Source of the DNA: Methyloterricola oryzae
GTDB lineage: Bacteria > Pseudomonadota > Gammaproteobacteria > Methylococcales > Methylococcaceae
DNA length: 64,000 bases
Assembly (NCBI RefSeq): GCF_000934725.1
Contig: NZ_JYNS01000012.1
Location: 1 to 64,000 of the forward strand
Reading direction: 5' to 3'
Positions 28,192-37,325 of the stretch are shown here, one piece after another. The stretch's first letter is position 1, and each line of letters opens with the position of its first letter. The position numbers were made by a program, and so were the translations under genes. Below the pieces are notes generated by a model, which did no database searches, had not been told where the DNA came from, and worked only from the letters and a program-made list of their open reading frames with translations.

Positions 28192-29587
28192 GGTTCAAGA
28201 TTCCTCTGTCCAGGGTCACCCATACTGCACGCTGTCCCCGCTCCTTGGACACAGCCTTGAGAAAACCGACGACGGTGGTGATGACATTGTTGAGCCAGTA
28301 GATCAGCGGGTACCAGATCATCCAGTAGTAATAGCGGCTGACACCCCCGTGGCGCCGTTCGAAACGGGAGTCAATGGCCAGGCTGACCCCAAACTGGGTC
28401 AGGCAGGTGATACTCAGCAGCATGCCCGACCATCCCGCCATCAAACTCGACGCCACCAATGGCTCGCGTTCACTCAGCAACTCCATGAGCGCCACAACCA
28501 GCATGCCGGCCATGAGGTAGGACCAGATGATGCTAACCAGGCACTCCATAAATATGGGCCACATGCGCCGGGCGGACCACCTACAGACTGGCCGCGCGTA
28601 GCGAAGCAGGACTTCCGCGCCGCCCTGAGACCAGCGCAGTCGCTGCTTCCAAAGGCCGTTGAGGGTTTCCGGCATCAATACCCAGCACAGGGCATTCTGT
28701 TCGAAGCGGATGTCCCATCCTCGGATCTGGAGCTTCCAACTGATGTCGATATCCTCGGTCACCATGTCATTGCTCCAGTAGCCGACCTGGTGCAGGGCGG
28801 ACTTGCGAAAGGCCGCAATGACACCGGAAACCGTGAATACCCGCCCATAAACCCGCTGTGCGCGCTTGATCAGCCCTACGATGGCAGAAAATTCGCCGAC
28901 CTGGATCTTGCCCAGCAAGCTGGAACGGGTGCGGATGCGCGGATTTCCGGTCACCGCGCCTACCCGCGGATTATCCAGAAAATGCCGGACCATCCAGGCG
29001 CAGGCCTCCGGGGCGAGCAGAGCATCGCCGTCGATACAGACCAGGAATTCATGCCGCGCCAGCAGGGCGCCCGCTTTCAGAGCCATCGCCTTGCCCTGGT
29101 TGGTATGCAGATTGACCACGCGCACCCGTTCATGGCGTTTCGCCAGCGACCGCAGGATACTCAGGGTGCGGTCCCGGCTGCCATCATTGATGGCAAGGAT
29201 CTCGAAATCCGGGTATTTCTGCTGCAGCAGAAATTCCACGGTCTCGCGGATGTTCTGGGCTTCGTTGAAGCAGGGGATGAGGATGGATACTGGCGGCAGG
29301 TCCGAGCGCCTCGGCATATCCTCGACCATGTCCCCATCGCGCCGCTCCCAGATGAGGTAAAACAGGATCGCACCGATCATCCAAACATAGGACATGACCA
29401 GCGGATAATAGAACACGAAACTGGATACGGCATCGCCGACCGCGGGCCAGGGCACCCGCTCCAGCCAGCCTTGGGCGTCTCGCATCCCCACATCCCGCCA
29501 TGTGGCAAACATGTGCAGCCAGGCGCCCAGTTGATGGTGAAACGTGCTCAGCAAGACGAGCATGTGGTCTGTCATTGTCCGCTGCAT
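28172..29587 (-). CDS. pgaC: Poly-beta-1,6-N-acetylglucosamine synthase
   Basis: A membrane GT2 synthase of 471 residues. The cytoplasmic catalytic domain shows VSILIPCFNEAQNIRETVEF, the first Asp in ILAINDGSRD, CIDGDALL, the catalytic TEDIDISW and the product-binding QRLRWSQGG. Membrane helices flank it. It polymerises UDP-GlcNAc and feeds the polymer through the inner membrane with PgaD. The usual partners pgaA (outer-membrane pore) and pgaB (deacetylase) are not next to it. In-window diguanylate cyclase could supply its activator. Confidence 0.92.
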   Translation of the reverse strand: MQRTMTDHMLVLLSTFHHQLGAWLHMFATWRDVGMRDAQGWLERVPWPAVGDAVSSFVFYYPLVMSYVWMIGAILFYLIWERRDGDMVEDMPRRSDLPPVSILIPCFNEAQNIRETVEFLLQQKYPDFEILAINDGSRDRTLSILRSLAKRHERVRVVNLHTNQGKAMALKAGALLARHEFLVCIDGDALLAPEACAWMVRHFLDNPRVGAVTGNPRIRTRSSLLGKIQVGEFSAIVGLIKRAQRVYGRVFTVSGVIAAFRKSALHQVGYWSNDMVTEDIDISWKLQIRGWDIRFEQNALCWVLMPETLNGLWKQRLRWSQGGAEVLLRYARPVCRWSARRMWPIFMECLVSIIWSYLMAGMLVVALMELLSEREPLVASSLMAGWSGMLLSITCLTQFGVSLAIDSRFERRHGGVSRYYYWMIWYPLIYWLNNVITTVVGFLKAVSKERGQRAVWVTLDRGILNRDRTRH

Positions 29588-29938
29588 GACGGTTCAGCGC
29601 TTGCCCGCGCAATCTTTGACGAGAGTCAACAGGCCGAGCATCAGATCCTCTGTTCCCCGCGACCAGAATACCCACGGTGGCGCTGATCGTATTCAGATCG
29701 CAAATTGAACGTGGAGAGCCTGGTCGATTGAGCTCTCGCTACACGGCTTGCGCCGCGACGGCAGGGCGTCTTGGCTTGAAACCCAGGGGCACAAACCAGA
29801 TTGAAGGGACATCTCACCGAATTGAATCCAAAACAGGCACAGGCTTTTGTGCAAGTGCGTCAGTTTAGTTCATACCGACGAATCGACAAGGCCATGTACC
29901 CGCCTCACATCATCTGACGGAAGTGTGGACCGTAGCCG
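29588..29938. other. Intergenic region upstream of pgaCD
   Basis: These 350 bases lie between the pgaC start and the oadB stop, both on -. I see no credible frame, terminator hairpin or riboswitch; a c-di-GMP riboswitch was looked for and not found. It presumably contains the pgaCD promoter. Confidence 0.4.
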
Positions 29939-31066
29939 TTATTGAACCAGGGCGAGCAACACGCCTGCGGCCACGGCCGAACCGATGACCCCTGCCACAT
30001 TGGGTCCCATGGCGTGCATCAGCAGGAAGTTGTGGGGGTTGCTTTCCTGACCGACCTTGTTCGCCACGCGTGCCGACATGGGCACGGCAGAAACGCCGGC
30101 CGCGCCGATGAGTGGATTTACCTTATGCTCGCTGAACCGGTTCATGATTTTGGCCATGATCACACCTGCGGCCGTCCCAAAACTGAAGGCTATGGCGCCG
30201 AGCACCAGGATGCCCAGAGTCTCTGGCCTCAGAAAGGCCTGGGCGCTGAGCTTGGAACCCACCGACAGGCCGAGGAAGATGGTGACGATATTGATCAGTT
30301 CGTTCTGGGATGTCTTGCTGAGACGCTCCACCACGCCACACTCGCGCATCAGATTGCCCAGACAGAACATCCCAACTAGAGGGGCAGCGGAGGGCAACAG
30401 CAGGGCCGCCAGCATCAATAGAATCAGCGGAAAGACGATTTTCTCCTGCCGGCCGACATGGCGCATCTGCTCCATTTCAATCAGGCGCTCCTCGGGGGTG
30501 GTCAGGGCCCGCATGATGGGCGGCTGAATCAGGGGTACCAAGGCCATATAGGAATAGGCTGCCACCGCAATGGCACCCAGGAGATCCGGCGCCAGCCGCG
30601 AAGCCACGTAAATTGCGGTGGGACCATCGGCACCCCCGATGATGGCGATGGCCGCGGCGTCGCGGAAGGTAAAATTGAGTCCTGGCACCGCATTGAGCGC
30701 CAGTGCACCCAGCAGAGTACCGAAGATACCGAACTGGGCGGCCGCTCCCAGAAGCAGGGTCTTCGGGTTGGCCAGCATGGGTCCGAAGTCAGTCATGGCA
30801 CCGACGCCCATGAAGATCAGCAGAGGAAAGATGCCAGACTTGATGCCATAGTACAGATACGACAGCAGCCCTCCTTCCTCCGCAATGCCCGCCACAGGAA
30901 TATTGCTCAAAACCGCTCCAAAACCGATGGGAAGCAGCAGCAGGGGCTCAAAGCCCTTGCGTACCGCCAAATAAATTAGCAGAAAGCCCACTCCCATCAT
31001 CACCACCTGGCCCCACTGAAAATTGGACAGGCCAGTGCTCAGCCACAGATCCGCAAAACTGCCCAT
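29939..31066 (-). CDS. oadB: Oxaloacetate decarboxylase beta subunit, Na+ pump
   Basis: A polytopic 375-residue protein with family marks [10 protein letters not shown], the intramembrane [20 protein letters not shown] segment carrying the sodium-binding Asp, and the C-terminal [19 protein letters not shown]. It decarboxylates carboxybiotin from the alpha subunit and exports sodium. It is the last gene of the oadG-oadA-oadB operon, 12 bases after oadA. Confidence 0.95.
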   Translation of the reverse strand: MGSFADLWLSTGLSNFQWGQVVMMGVGFLLIYLAVRKGFEPLLLLPIGFGAVLSNIPVAGIAEEGGLLSYLYYGIKSGIFPLLIFMGVGAMTDFGPMLANPKTLLLGAAAQFGIFGTLLGALALNAVPGLNFTFRDAAAIAIIGGADGPTAIYVASRLAPDLLGAIAVAAYSYMALVPLIQPPIMRALTTPEERLIEMEQMRHVGRQEKIVFPLILLMLAALLLPSAAPLVGMFCLGNLMRECGVVERLSKTSQNELINIVTIFLGLSVGSKLSAQAFLRPETLGILVLGAIAFSFGTAAGVIMAKIMNRFSEHKVNPLIGAAGVSAVPMSARVANKVGQESNPHNFLLMHAMGPNVAGVIGSAVAAGVLLALVQ

Positions 31067-31078
31067 GGGTGCGCGCCC

Positions 31079-32845
31079 TTATCCCAGCTTGACCAGAACG
31101 TCGTTGGCGGCCACGGTGTCGCCAACCTTAACGCACACCTCCTGCACGGTCCCGGATCCGCGCACGCGGACCTCGGTCTCCATCTTCATGGCCTCCATGA
31201 CCACAACCACCTGTCCCGCGTCGACGCCCTGCCCTTCCCTGACATTGATTCGGAGGATATGGCCCGCCATGGGCGCCTTGACATTCTCCGCCCCCATCGC
31301 GGCCAATGGCGCCGCCGCCGCACCCACCGGCATGAGCTGCGTGAGCGCACCGCCTGGGGCAACCTCTACCTGGTAATTGCGGCCATTGACTCGAACGACA
31401 TAGGATTTGGCACCGTTGGCACTATCGCTTTCGGCCACGACCGCCGCACTCGGCCCCGAACCTGGGGCCGGCTCAAAGGCCTCTGGTTTTCCGCGATTCT
31501 GCAGAAATTTCAGACCGGTCTGCGCAAATAGCGCGTAAGTAAGGACGTCATCCACTGCCTGCTCGGCCAAGCGTAGGCCTTGTTCTAAGGCGAGTTTGTC
31601 CAACTCCGCAGTCAGCTTATCCAGCTCCGGCTCCAAGAGGTCAGCCGGACGGCAGGTGATGGGCTCGAAACTTCCCAGTACGCGGGCCTGCAATTCCGCA
31701 TTGACGGGCGCGGGTGTGGCGCCGTATTCGCCTTTCAGAACGCCAGCCGTCTCCTTGGTGATGGTTTTGTAGCGTTCGCCGGCCAGCACATTGATGACGG
31801 CCTGACTGCCTACGATCTGAGACGTGGGCGTAACCAGGGGAATAAAGCCCAAATCTTCCCGTACCAGGGGAATTTCCTTCAGCACTTCATCCATGCGCTG
31901 CAAGGCGCCCTGCTCCTTGAGTTGACTCTCCATGTTGGTGAGCATGCCGCCTGGAACCTGGGCGACGAGAATGCGACTGTCGACGCCCCGCAGGGTACCC
32001 TCGAACTTTGCGTACTTCTTGCGCACTTCGCGAAAATAGGAGGCGATCTCTTCCAGCAGCGCGATATCCAGCCCGGTATCGCGACCAAGACCTTCGAAGA
32101 TGGATACCACCGATTCGGTCGGGCTGTGGCCGTAGGTCATGCTCATGGAAGAAATGGCCGTATCGACGTTGTCGATGCCCGCTTCCACCGCCTTGACGAT
32201 AGTCGCCGTGCTGAGGCCGGTGGTGGCGTGACACTGCATGTGGATCGGTACGCTCAGGGACGCCTTCAATCGGGAAATCAACTCCTCTGCGACATAGGGT
32301 TTTAGCAATCCGGCCATGTCCTTGATGGCGACGGAATGGACCCCCATATCTTCCAGGCGCTTGGCCAGATCCACCCACATGTCGATGGTATGGACCGGGC
32401 TTACGGTGTAGGAAATGGCCGCTTGAGCGTGCTTTCCGCACTCGATGGCGGCTTTAACGGCGCGCTGGAAATTGCGCACATCGTTCAGGGCATCGAAAAT
32501 CCGGAACACATCGACGCCGTTTTCGGCGGCGCGTTCTATAAACTTGTCCACCAGGTCGTCAGCATAGTGACGGTATCCCAGCAGATTCTGGGCGCGCAGC
32601 AACATCTGTTGGGGTGTATTGGGCATGGCCTGCTTCAGGGTACGCAGCCGTTCCCACGGGTCTTCGCCCAGATAGCGAATGCAGGCATCGAAAGTCGCCC
32701 CGCCCCAACTTTCCATGGACCAGAAGCCCACTTGGTCCAGTTTGCCGCAGATGGGCAGCATATCCTCGATGCGTAGGCGGGTTGCCAGCAGAGACTGATG
32801 GGCGTCGCGCAGAACGACCTCGGTGATGCCGAGCCGATTGGCCAT
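31079..32845 (-). CDS. oadA: Oxaloacetate decarboxylase alpha subunit
   Basis: The N-terminal carboxyltransferase barrel contains [14 protein letters not shown] and the metal-site [11 protein letters not shown]; a PYC_OADA middle domain and a C-terminal biotinyl domain follow, with the biotin lysine in [11 protein letters not shown]. The Ala/Pro-rich hinge lies between (about 470-500). It takes CO2 from oxaloacetate onto biotin for the membrane beta subunit. Length of 588 is typical. It belongs to the oadGAB operon. Confidence 0.96.
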   Translation of the reverse strand: MANRLGITEVVLRDAHQSLLATRLRIEDMLPICGKLDQVGFWSMESWGGATFDACIRYLGEDPWERLRTLKQAMPNTPQQMLLRAQNLLGYRHYADDLVDKFIERAAENGVDVFRIFDALNDVRNFQRAVKAAIECGKHAQAAISYTVSPVHTIDMWVDLAKRLEDMGVHSVAIKDMAGLLKPYVAEELISRLKASLSVPIHMQCHATTGLSTATIVKAVEAGIDNVDTAISSMSMTYGHSPTESVVSIFEGLGRDTGLDIALLEEIASYFREVRKKYAKFEGTLRGVDSRILVAQVPGGMLTNMESQLKEQGALQRMDEVLKEIPLVREDLGFIPLVTPTSQIVGSQAVINVLAGERYKTITKETAGVLKGEYGATPAPVNAELQARVLGSFEPITCRPADLLEPELDKLTAELDKLALEQGLRLAEQAVDDVLTYALFAQTGLKFLQNRGKPEAFEPAPGSGPSAAVVAESDSANGAKSYVVRVNGRNYQVEVAPGGALTQLMPVGAAAAPLAAMGAENVKAPMAGHILRINVREGQGVDAGQVVVVMEAMKMETEVRVRGSGTVQEVCVKVGDTVAANDVLVKLG

Positions 32846-32875
32846 GAAGTTACTCCTTCGAGTGCTTTATTCGTT

Positions 32876-33133
32876 TTAGTTGTTTTGGTGCCGGTGGATG
32901 GCAGCGCTGATCACGGCGATCAGTTCGGACTCGGACTCAGGCTCGTGGCTCACGGGGTAGACAGTGCCCGGTTCCGGTACGGTTACGCTGAATTCCGGCG
33001 AAAACCGGTTTACCAGACGCGCCGTAAATCCGATGATCCAGACCAGTAGTGCCAGGAACAGAAACACAATGGTCATGCCGATCAGCATCAGGTTTAAGCC
33101 TGATAGAACCAGGTGGCTAATTGATGATTCCAT
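32876..33133 (-). CDS. oadG: Oxaloacetate decarboxylase gamma subunit
   Basis: Start set at ATG 33133, giving 85 residues with one membrane helix (LNLMLIGMTIVFLFLALLVW) near the N-terminus and a C-terminus ending HRHQNN, the His-rich metal-binding tail of this subunit. It holds alpha and beta together. The frame is open further upstream to 33220, but that part has no helix and is unlike the family. It lies 30 bases before oadA. Confidence 0.88.
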   Translation of the reverse strand: MESSISHLVLSGLNLMLIGMTIVFLFLALLVWIIGFTARLVNRFSPEFSVTVPEPGTVYPVSHEPESESELIAVISAAIHRHQNN

Positions 33134-33353
33134 GCGCAGTCTTTTGAATCGGTATGGAAAAAATATGCCGCATGATAGCCCGCAAGCGCTGGAAAGTCGA
33201 CCGATGGCGGCGGCGCGCAAGGCGTCTGGCGCGCCGGCAAACGGATTGAACGGCCCTTCGGAAGACCTAGAAGATGACTATGGAGAAGATGGGAAATTTA
33301 TTGTCTAATTCGGCGCATGCGTTTTCATCACACCCTTTCGACGCGAGAAGAAC

Positions 33354-33602
33354 ATGATCCTGACATTGAAAATTGTGGCTTTGTTATCTGTCCTGATCCT
33401 CATCATCGGCCTCATCAAGCCTAAATGGATACTCTTCTGGATGAAGCAGCCGGACCGTCTCACAGTCACTGCCCTGTGCATGGGACTGTTCATGGCTTCC
33501 TGGACCGGAATCGCCAAGCTAACGCTGAAACCCAAGGAGATCGGTGCAACTCAGGAGCGTTCACTGGATGAGCAGAATGAACTGCCCTTGACCAACCGTT
33601 GA
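33354..33602 (+). CDS. Small membrane protein of unknown function
   Basis: An 82-residue protein with two likely membrane helices (about 2-20 and 38-56) joined by a short Trp/Lys loop (PKWILFWMKQPDRLT), and a hydrophilic tail. A GAGAAG ribosome site is seven bases upstream. It is divergent from oadG. The layout is like conserved small inner-membrane proteins of gammaproteobacteria, but I cannot name a family. Confidence 0.65.
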   Translation: MILTLKIVALLSVLILIIGLIKPKWILFWMKQPDRLTVTALCMGLFMASWTGIAKLTLKPKEIGATQERSLDEQNELPLTNR

Positions 33603-33708
33603 AGCGCTGGCCCGGCAGTTGCTGAAAGCCAAGCCTCCCGAACCCCGGTTTTTCAGCCTACATAGGGATGACAAGCGCCAATTTACACGTTAAAATGCGC
33701 GCTTAACT

Positions 33709-33799
33709 GGAGAGATGTCCGAGTGGTTTAAGGAGCACGCCTGGAAAGTGTGTATACGTTAATAGCGTATCGAGGGTTCGAATCCCTCTCTCTCCGCCA
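33709..33799 (+). tRNA. tRNA-Ser(GGA)
   Basis: The 91-base gene folds as a class II tRNA. The acceptor GGAGAGA pairs with TCTCTCC, the anticodon loop is CTGGAAA with anticodon GGA at 33743-33745, a long variable arm (GTATACGTTAATAGCGTAT) forms a stem, and the T-arm reads GAGGGTTCGAATCCCTC. Discriminator G and an encoded CCA end it. It reads UCC and UCU codons. Confidence 0.97.
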
Positions 33800-33826
33800 G
33801 CTATTTAGGGCGTCCACGGACGCTGC

Positions 33827-33851
33827 AAAGCCCGCTATTTGCGGGCTTTTT
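33827..33851. terminator. Intrinsic terminator shared by tRNA-Ser and convergent gene
   Basis: AAAGCCCGC pairs with GCGGGCTTT around TATTT and is followed by further T on the + side, with A's on the other side serving the - strand. The stop codon of the L,D-transpeptidase (33835-33837) lies in the stem and loop, so one hairpin appears to end both transcripts. Confidence 0.85.
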
Positions 33852-34776
33852 GCGTTCTGTTCCGATGAGATTTCGCGTTCGTCTGCGCCGTTTGGCTAGA
33901 ACCTGCTTTTGCACTGGTTCGCGTGGCCGGTAGATTTCTGGCAACGCTGGCCTCTGAGGCCTTGTGAGCCACGTTTACCTTGGCGGCTTGCTTCACTGAA
34001 GGCTGCGTCCCCCATTGGCGGGTGGGTGCAACGATGATCAGGGTCTTGTAGGCCAACAACTTGGCGGCCTGCCCCTTTTTCTTTATCTGTAACCCGTTGC
34101 GGTCAAGACGGTCCACCGGTCCATAACCGCTGTGCCCTATGAGATGGTACAGTTCCTCAGCGCGATGGTCCTCGATGCGCACGCAGCCATGCGAAGTAGC
34201 TGCACGTCCCATGTCCCTCAGGGCACCACGATCCAGGGAGGAATGCAGGGAAATCCCGGAGTTGAAAAACACCGCCCACAGCATGGGCGCATCATAACGA
34301 CTGGACCAGTGCCGGGAGGAGAAACCTTGGGGCACGAAGTATCCCGAGGGCGTCTCGAATCCCTTTCCGCCCGATGAAATCAACCAGTAGCGGATCAAGC
34401 CCTGACCACGCAGGTACACCCGAAGCGTCTGCGCCCTCCCCCAGAATGGTTGGCTCAGCATGTTTACCACCACGATGACCCGATAGCTCTGAAAGAGCGG
34501 TTCACGCAGGGGATTAGGCAGGGCAAGGGCCTCGGAGAAGGGCGGGTCCTGGTAGGGCGCAAATGCCTTCAACGTCTTCCCTGGAGAAAACTTGGCCAGC
34601 GCCCCCTCATCCCGCTCGTAGCGCGTGCTGGGCATGCTGCGTCCATACCCATCCCAGGCCGCAGCCAAGGCAGCAGGGGATAGAAAACCTAACTGAAATG
34701 CCAGGAGCCCGACCAGACTACATAGACCCATGCGTGCCATAGCAGCCACCCGATTACAGCGCCGATCCTTATGCAC
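33835..34776 (-). CDS. L,D-transpeptidase (YkuD domain), exported
   Basis: An N-terminal hydrophobic signal (LCSLVGLLAFQLGFLSPAAL) is followed by a YkuD domain with the active-site motif SHGCVRIED (nucleophile Cys) and the upstream His in ISLHSS. A basic, Ala-rich C-terminal tail of about 70 residues may bind the wall. Enzymes of this kind make 3-3 peptidoglycan cross-links or attach proteins. The start is GTG 34776 or ATG 34743; the second gives a more usual signal peptide. It is convergent with tRNA-Ser. Confidence 0.88.
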   Translation of the reverse strand: MHKDRRCNRVAAMARMGLCSLVGLLAFQLGFLSPAALAAAWDGYGRSMPSTRYERDEGALAKFSPGKTLKAFAPYQDPPFSEALALPNPLREPLFQSYRVIVVVNMLSQPFWGRAQTLRVYLRGQGLIRYWLISSGGKGFETPSGYFVPQGFSSRHWSSRYDAPMLWAVFFNSGISLHSSLDRGALRDMGRAATSHGCVRIEDHRAEELYHLIGHSGYGPVDRLDRNGLQIKKKGQAAKLLAYKTLIIVAPTRQWGTQPSVKQAAKVNVAHKASEASVARNLPATRTSAKAGSSQTAQTNAKSHRNRTQKARK

Positions 34777-34989
34777 GGAGAAGAGTAGGTATCACCTCCG
34801 CGGTATGGCTCCGCATCGTCTTGCTGTAAAGCGGCGCCTTTCCGTCCTATCGGCCACGAGTGGCAGAAATCGACAGCCGTGCTGTGGATGGTCGCGATGA
34901 GGGACGCTCGTTTGGCGTCCCGCCGGGCAACCAATCCCGTCACATGACCACTCCGGCAATCCTGCGCCGCAGGTCTAATGCTCAGATTT

Positions 34990-35127
34990 TCAGGTAAGAC
35001 GCATTCTGGAGAGCCGGTTGATCTCGACCTTGGCCGTTCTCAGGGAACGGTCGTGCTGCCGCCGCAAATGCCTTTGTTCCAGGCGGACTTGCAAGCGCTC
35101 CAGGCAAATAATGAGCTTCTCCAACAT
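34990..35127 (-). CDS. 45-residue basic ORF downstream of phage-type repressor
   Basis: A short frame from ATG 35127 to TGA 34990 preceded by GAAGGGGG, a strong ribosome site, six bases upstream. The product begins MLEKLIICLERLQVRLEQR and is rich in Arg and Leu, probably one amphipathic helix. I recognise no family. It lies 97 bases after the S24 repressor stop on the same strand, with an operator-like sequence (35193-35206) in between, so it may be a repressor-controlled gene. The ribosome site is the main support. Confidence 0.5.
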   Translation of the reverse strand: MLEKLIICLERLQVRLEQRHLRRQHDRSLRTAKVEINRLSRMRLT

Positions 35128-35192
35128 ACTGACCCCCTTCGATTGATGGACGGCCACGCCGTCGTTGACAAACAGGACAATAACGCAGAAAG

Positions 35193-35206
35193 ACTACAAT
35201 CCTAGT
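35193..35206. promoter_or_regulatory. Second operator-like site
   Basis: ACTACAATCCTAGT shares its left half (ACTACAA) exactly with the operator-like palindrome in the repressor promoter at 35874-35887, and its right half is a degenerate mirror. It lies between the repressor stop and the 45-residue ORF. Confidence 0.35.
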
Positions 35207-35224
35207 ATTTTCGTCGCAAAAACA

Positions 35225-35851
35225 TCACTCAAAATTCATCAGCATCTGTTTCACGACACCGCAGAGCGTGGCCTCTTCCCTGATCTCCATCAACGGATAG
35301 CGGGGATTCAAGGGCTTGAGGAAACGCTGACCGCCATCGATGACCAGTTGCTTGAAAGTCGCTTGCGCCGCGGTATCCAGGCGCACCACCACATAACTGC
35401 CATTCCTTGCCTCAAGAGACGGATCGACCACGATGATGCTACCGTTGGCAAACACGGGCTCCATACTGTCACCATGGACCCTAAGAGCGTAGGCACCGTC
35501 CCCAACCCGGCAGGTTACGGGAACCCGTTCGGCATCTGCGGGTGAACGCTGATCCGCCATGTCGCGCCAGTTGCCCGCCGCCACCCACGAGAGCAACGGC
35601 ACATAGGCGACGGGTCGCCCGGCTTCCTCACCTCCCTGGGAACTTTTCATCGCTTCACCCTGCCCCGTCGCCAACCAACGTGGGTCGACATTCAGTGCCG
35701 CGGCGAGATTGAAGACCTCGGTCGTTGATTCCACCAAACCGTTTTCCAATTTGGAAATCATCTGCTGGCTGAGAAGCGAACGCTTTGCCAGATCACGTTG
35801 GGTAAGCCGGGCTGCGGATCGAGCCTGCTTGATTCGAAGTGCGAGCGACAT
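35225..35851 (-). CDS. XRE/S24-family repressor (LexA/CI-like)
   Basis: A 208-residue protein from ATG 35851. The N-terminal helix-turn-helix (about 5-60) shows RLTQRDLAKRSLLSQQMISK. The C-terminal S24 domain has the Ala-Gly self-cleavage site at 92-93 (WVAAGN), Ser129 in HGDSMEP and Lys167 in ATFKQL. It is probably a DNA-damage-cleavable repressor like phage CI. No other phage gene is nearby. The frame extends to 35899, but that part contains the promoter. The mRNA would be almost leaderless, as for lambda cI. Confidence 0.9.
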   Translation of the reverse strand: MSLALRIKQARSAARLTQRDLAKRSLLSQQMISKLENGLVESTTEVFNLAAALNVDPRWLATGQGEAMKSSQGGEEAGRPVAYVPLLSWVAAGNWRDMADQRSPADAERVPVTCRVGDGAYALRVHGDSMEPVFANGSIIVVDPSLEARNGSYVVVRLDTAAQATFKQLVIDGGQRFLKPLNPRYPLMEIREEATLCGVVKQMLMNFE

Positions 35852-35861
35852 AGTGGCAGTT

Positions 35862-35890
35862 AGAATACACAGAACCACAATTGTAGTCAA
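35862..35890 (-). promoter_or_regulatory. Sigma-70 promoter of the S24 repressor
   Basis: On the - strand TTGACT (35890-35885) is 17 bases from TATTCT (35867-35862). Transcription should begin near 35855, only a few bases before ATG 35851, and no Shine-Dalgarno is seen. Confidence 0.7.
35874..35887. promoter_or_regulatory. Operator-like palindrome within the repressor promoter
   Basis: ACCACAATTGTAGT is a 14-bp palindrome with a single mismatch, placed in the spacer and -35 of the repressor promoter, where binding would block RNA polymerase. It suits autorepression by the S24 protein. Confidence 0.55.
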
Positions 35891-35897
35891 GCGGATC

Positions 35898-35929
35898 AAA
35901 AAAACAGCCCGGTGTTTACGCCGGGCTGT
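35898..35929 (-). terminator. Terminator of the sigma/anti-sigma/S8 operon
   Basis: On the - strand ACAGCCCGGCG and CACCGGGCTGT form a stem with a short loop, followed by seven T. It begins about ten bases after the S8 protease stop. Confidence 0.85.
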
Positions 35930-35938
35930 CGGCTTTGA

Positions 35939-37306
35939 TTAAGACGGCGTGTCGCTCGCGAACAGCCCCGATGTCTTCTTGCCTCCTGCCGAGGTGCGAC
36001 TGAGCCCGCATCCCGGCGAGGACGCTCCGACCTGAGCGACCGCATTGCACACGTTGATACTGTGGCTGTCCCCACTGTTCTCTGCACTGCGCTTGAGAAT
36101 GTCGAACACCTGGGCGCTGTTCAATAGTGGTCGTTTCTCCAGAAGCAGCGCAATGACGCCCGAAACGTTCGCAGCAGCAAAGGAGCTGCCGGTCATGAAA
36201 CTGTAACCGTCATGCGGCATCGTCGTCAGAATTTCGTTACCAGGCGCAGCGATGACCCTCGTACCCGACTTCCCTAAGGAAATGGAATCACCCGGAACCG
36301 ACTGCACACCGATTACACCCTTCATGGATGCAGGGAAGGCGTTATTGCTCGCGTGTTTGCTGGGGACAGAGGCTACGACGATGATGCCCTCATCCATGGC
36401 CTTCTGTATCAGCAGGCTGAGAAGAGGGTCCTCGGGGCCCGACAAACTCATATTCAATATCTGCGGCTTCATCAGGATCGCGTTGTTCAACGCGAGCGCC
36501 AAGGTGAAGGAGTTGCACTCGGCTTCAGGTTGCCCCGCCTTCTCTTGCCAGCATGCCTTCAGCGAAATCAGCCTTGCATCTGGCGCGATGCCGACGATGC
36601 CGCGACCGTTGTTGGCGATGGCGGCGATGATCCCGGCCACCGCGGTGCCATGCACATTGCCATCGGAATCGCCGGACTTGGGGACATAGTTTTCGGACCG
36701 GTCGAGTTGTCCGCTGAGATCTTGGTGATCCACGTCCACACCCGTGTCGATCACAGCGATCTTCACGTTCCGACCCGTGACTTCGCGGTGGATGTCATTT
36801 AGCTGCATCTCATGCAATCCGGACTGCAGCTTGTAATAAGGATCCGTGTAGGGTTTAGCGGATGGCGAGTTCATCACGTGGAACTGATTCATCGTCTGCA
36901 CGACGCCGACCCGAGGGTCCGCCCCCAGCCGCTTCATGACGTCGTCGGTGGACTTGGTGGGAACCTCGTAAACGACACAATGAACGCCCAGAGTGGTTAC
37001 AGGCCATTGCGCGACCTGGGACAAGCCGTAGGTTTGTGCCAGGCTCTCGGCAACGCGCTCGCTATAGGTCGAATTGCTGTAACTACCGCGCGCGCGGTAG
37101 GTATTGACGGCATCCGCGATGGGTACCCGATTGACCCGCTCGTCGTTGAAGGTCACCAGGATCTGTGTTTTCTCTAAAGCCACAACGGCACCCGGCTTAG
37201 CGTCGGCACTCACGCCCGAGACATCCCGATTGGTACCGTCAGTGGTACATGCCTGCGTAAGTAGCGCAGCCAGGCAAGCCGTCAAAATCTTCATACTCGG
37301 TTTCAT
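35939..37306 (-). CDS. S8 (subtilisin-like) serine protease, putative lipoprotein
   Basis: A 455-residue precursor. It starts with a signal and lipobox-like LLTQAC (Cys20), so it is probably anchored in the periplasm or outer membrane. Residues about 45-155 look like an inhibitor I9-type propeptide (ILVTFNDERVN through PRVGVVQTMNQF). The catalytic triad is Asp187 (AVIDTGVD), His219 (HGTAVAG) and Ser375 (GSSFAAANVSG). A Cys-containing tail follows. It is third in the operon after an ECF sigma factor and anti-sigma factor, 19 bases downstream, which suggests regulation of, or by, that pair. Confidence 0.92.
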   Translation of the reverse strand: MKPSMKILTACLAALLTQACTTDGTNRDVSGVSADAKPGAVVALEKTQILVTFNDERVNRVPIADAVNTYRARGSYSNSTYSERVAESLAQTYGLSQVAQWPVTTLGVHCVVYEVPTKSTDDVMKRLGADPRVGVVQTMNQFHVMNSPSAKPYTDPYYKLQSGLHEMQLNDIHREVTGRNVKIAVIDTGVDVDHQDLSGQLDRSENYVPKSGDSDGNVHGTAVAGIIAAIANNGRGIVGIAPDARLISLKACWQEKAGQPEAECNSFTLALALNNAILMKPQILNMSLSGPEDPLLSLLIQKAMDEGIIVVASVPSKHASNNAFPASMKGVIGVQSVPGDSISLGKSGTRVIAAPGNEILTTMPHDGYSFMTGSSFAAANVSGVIALLLEKRPLLNSAQVFDILKRSAENSGDSHSINVCNAVAQVGASSPGCGLSRTSAGGKKTSGLFASDTPS

Positions 37307-37325
37307 GGCGGATGCCTCACCTAGC

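Noticed and set aside
28175-29686. 503-codon + strand frame opposite pgaC
   Set aside because: It is an antisense shadow of a highly conserved GC-rich gene; its translation is low-complexity and His/Gln/Pro-rich.
29588-29938. c-di-GMP riboswitch before pgaCD
   Set aside because: The conserved GEMM core was not found on the - strand.
36353-36802. 149-codon + strand frame opposite the S8 protease
   Set aside because: It is an antisense shadow of a gene with a complete catalytic triad.
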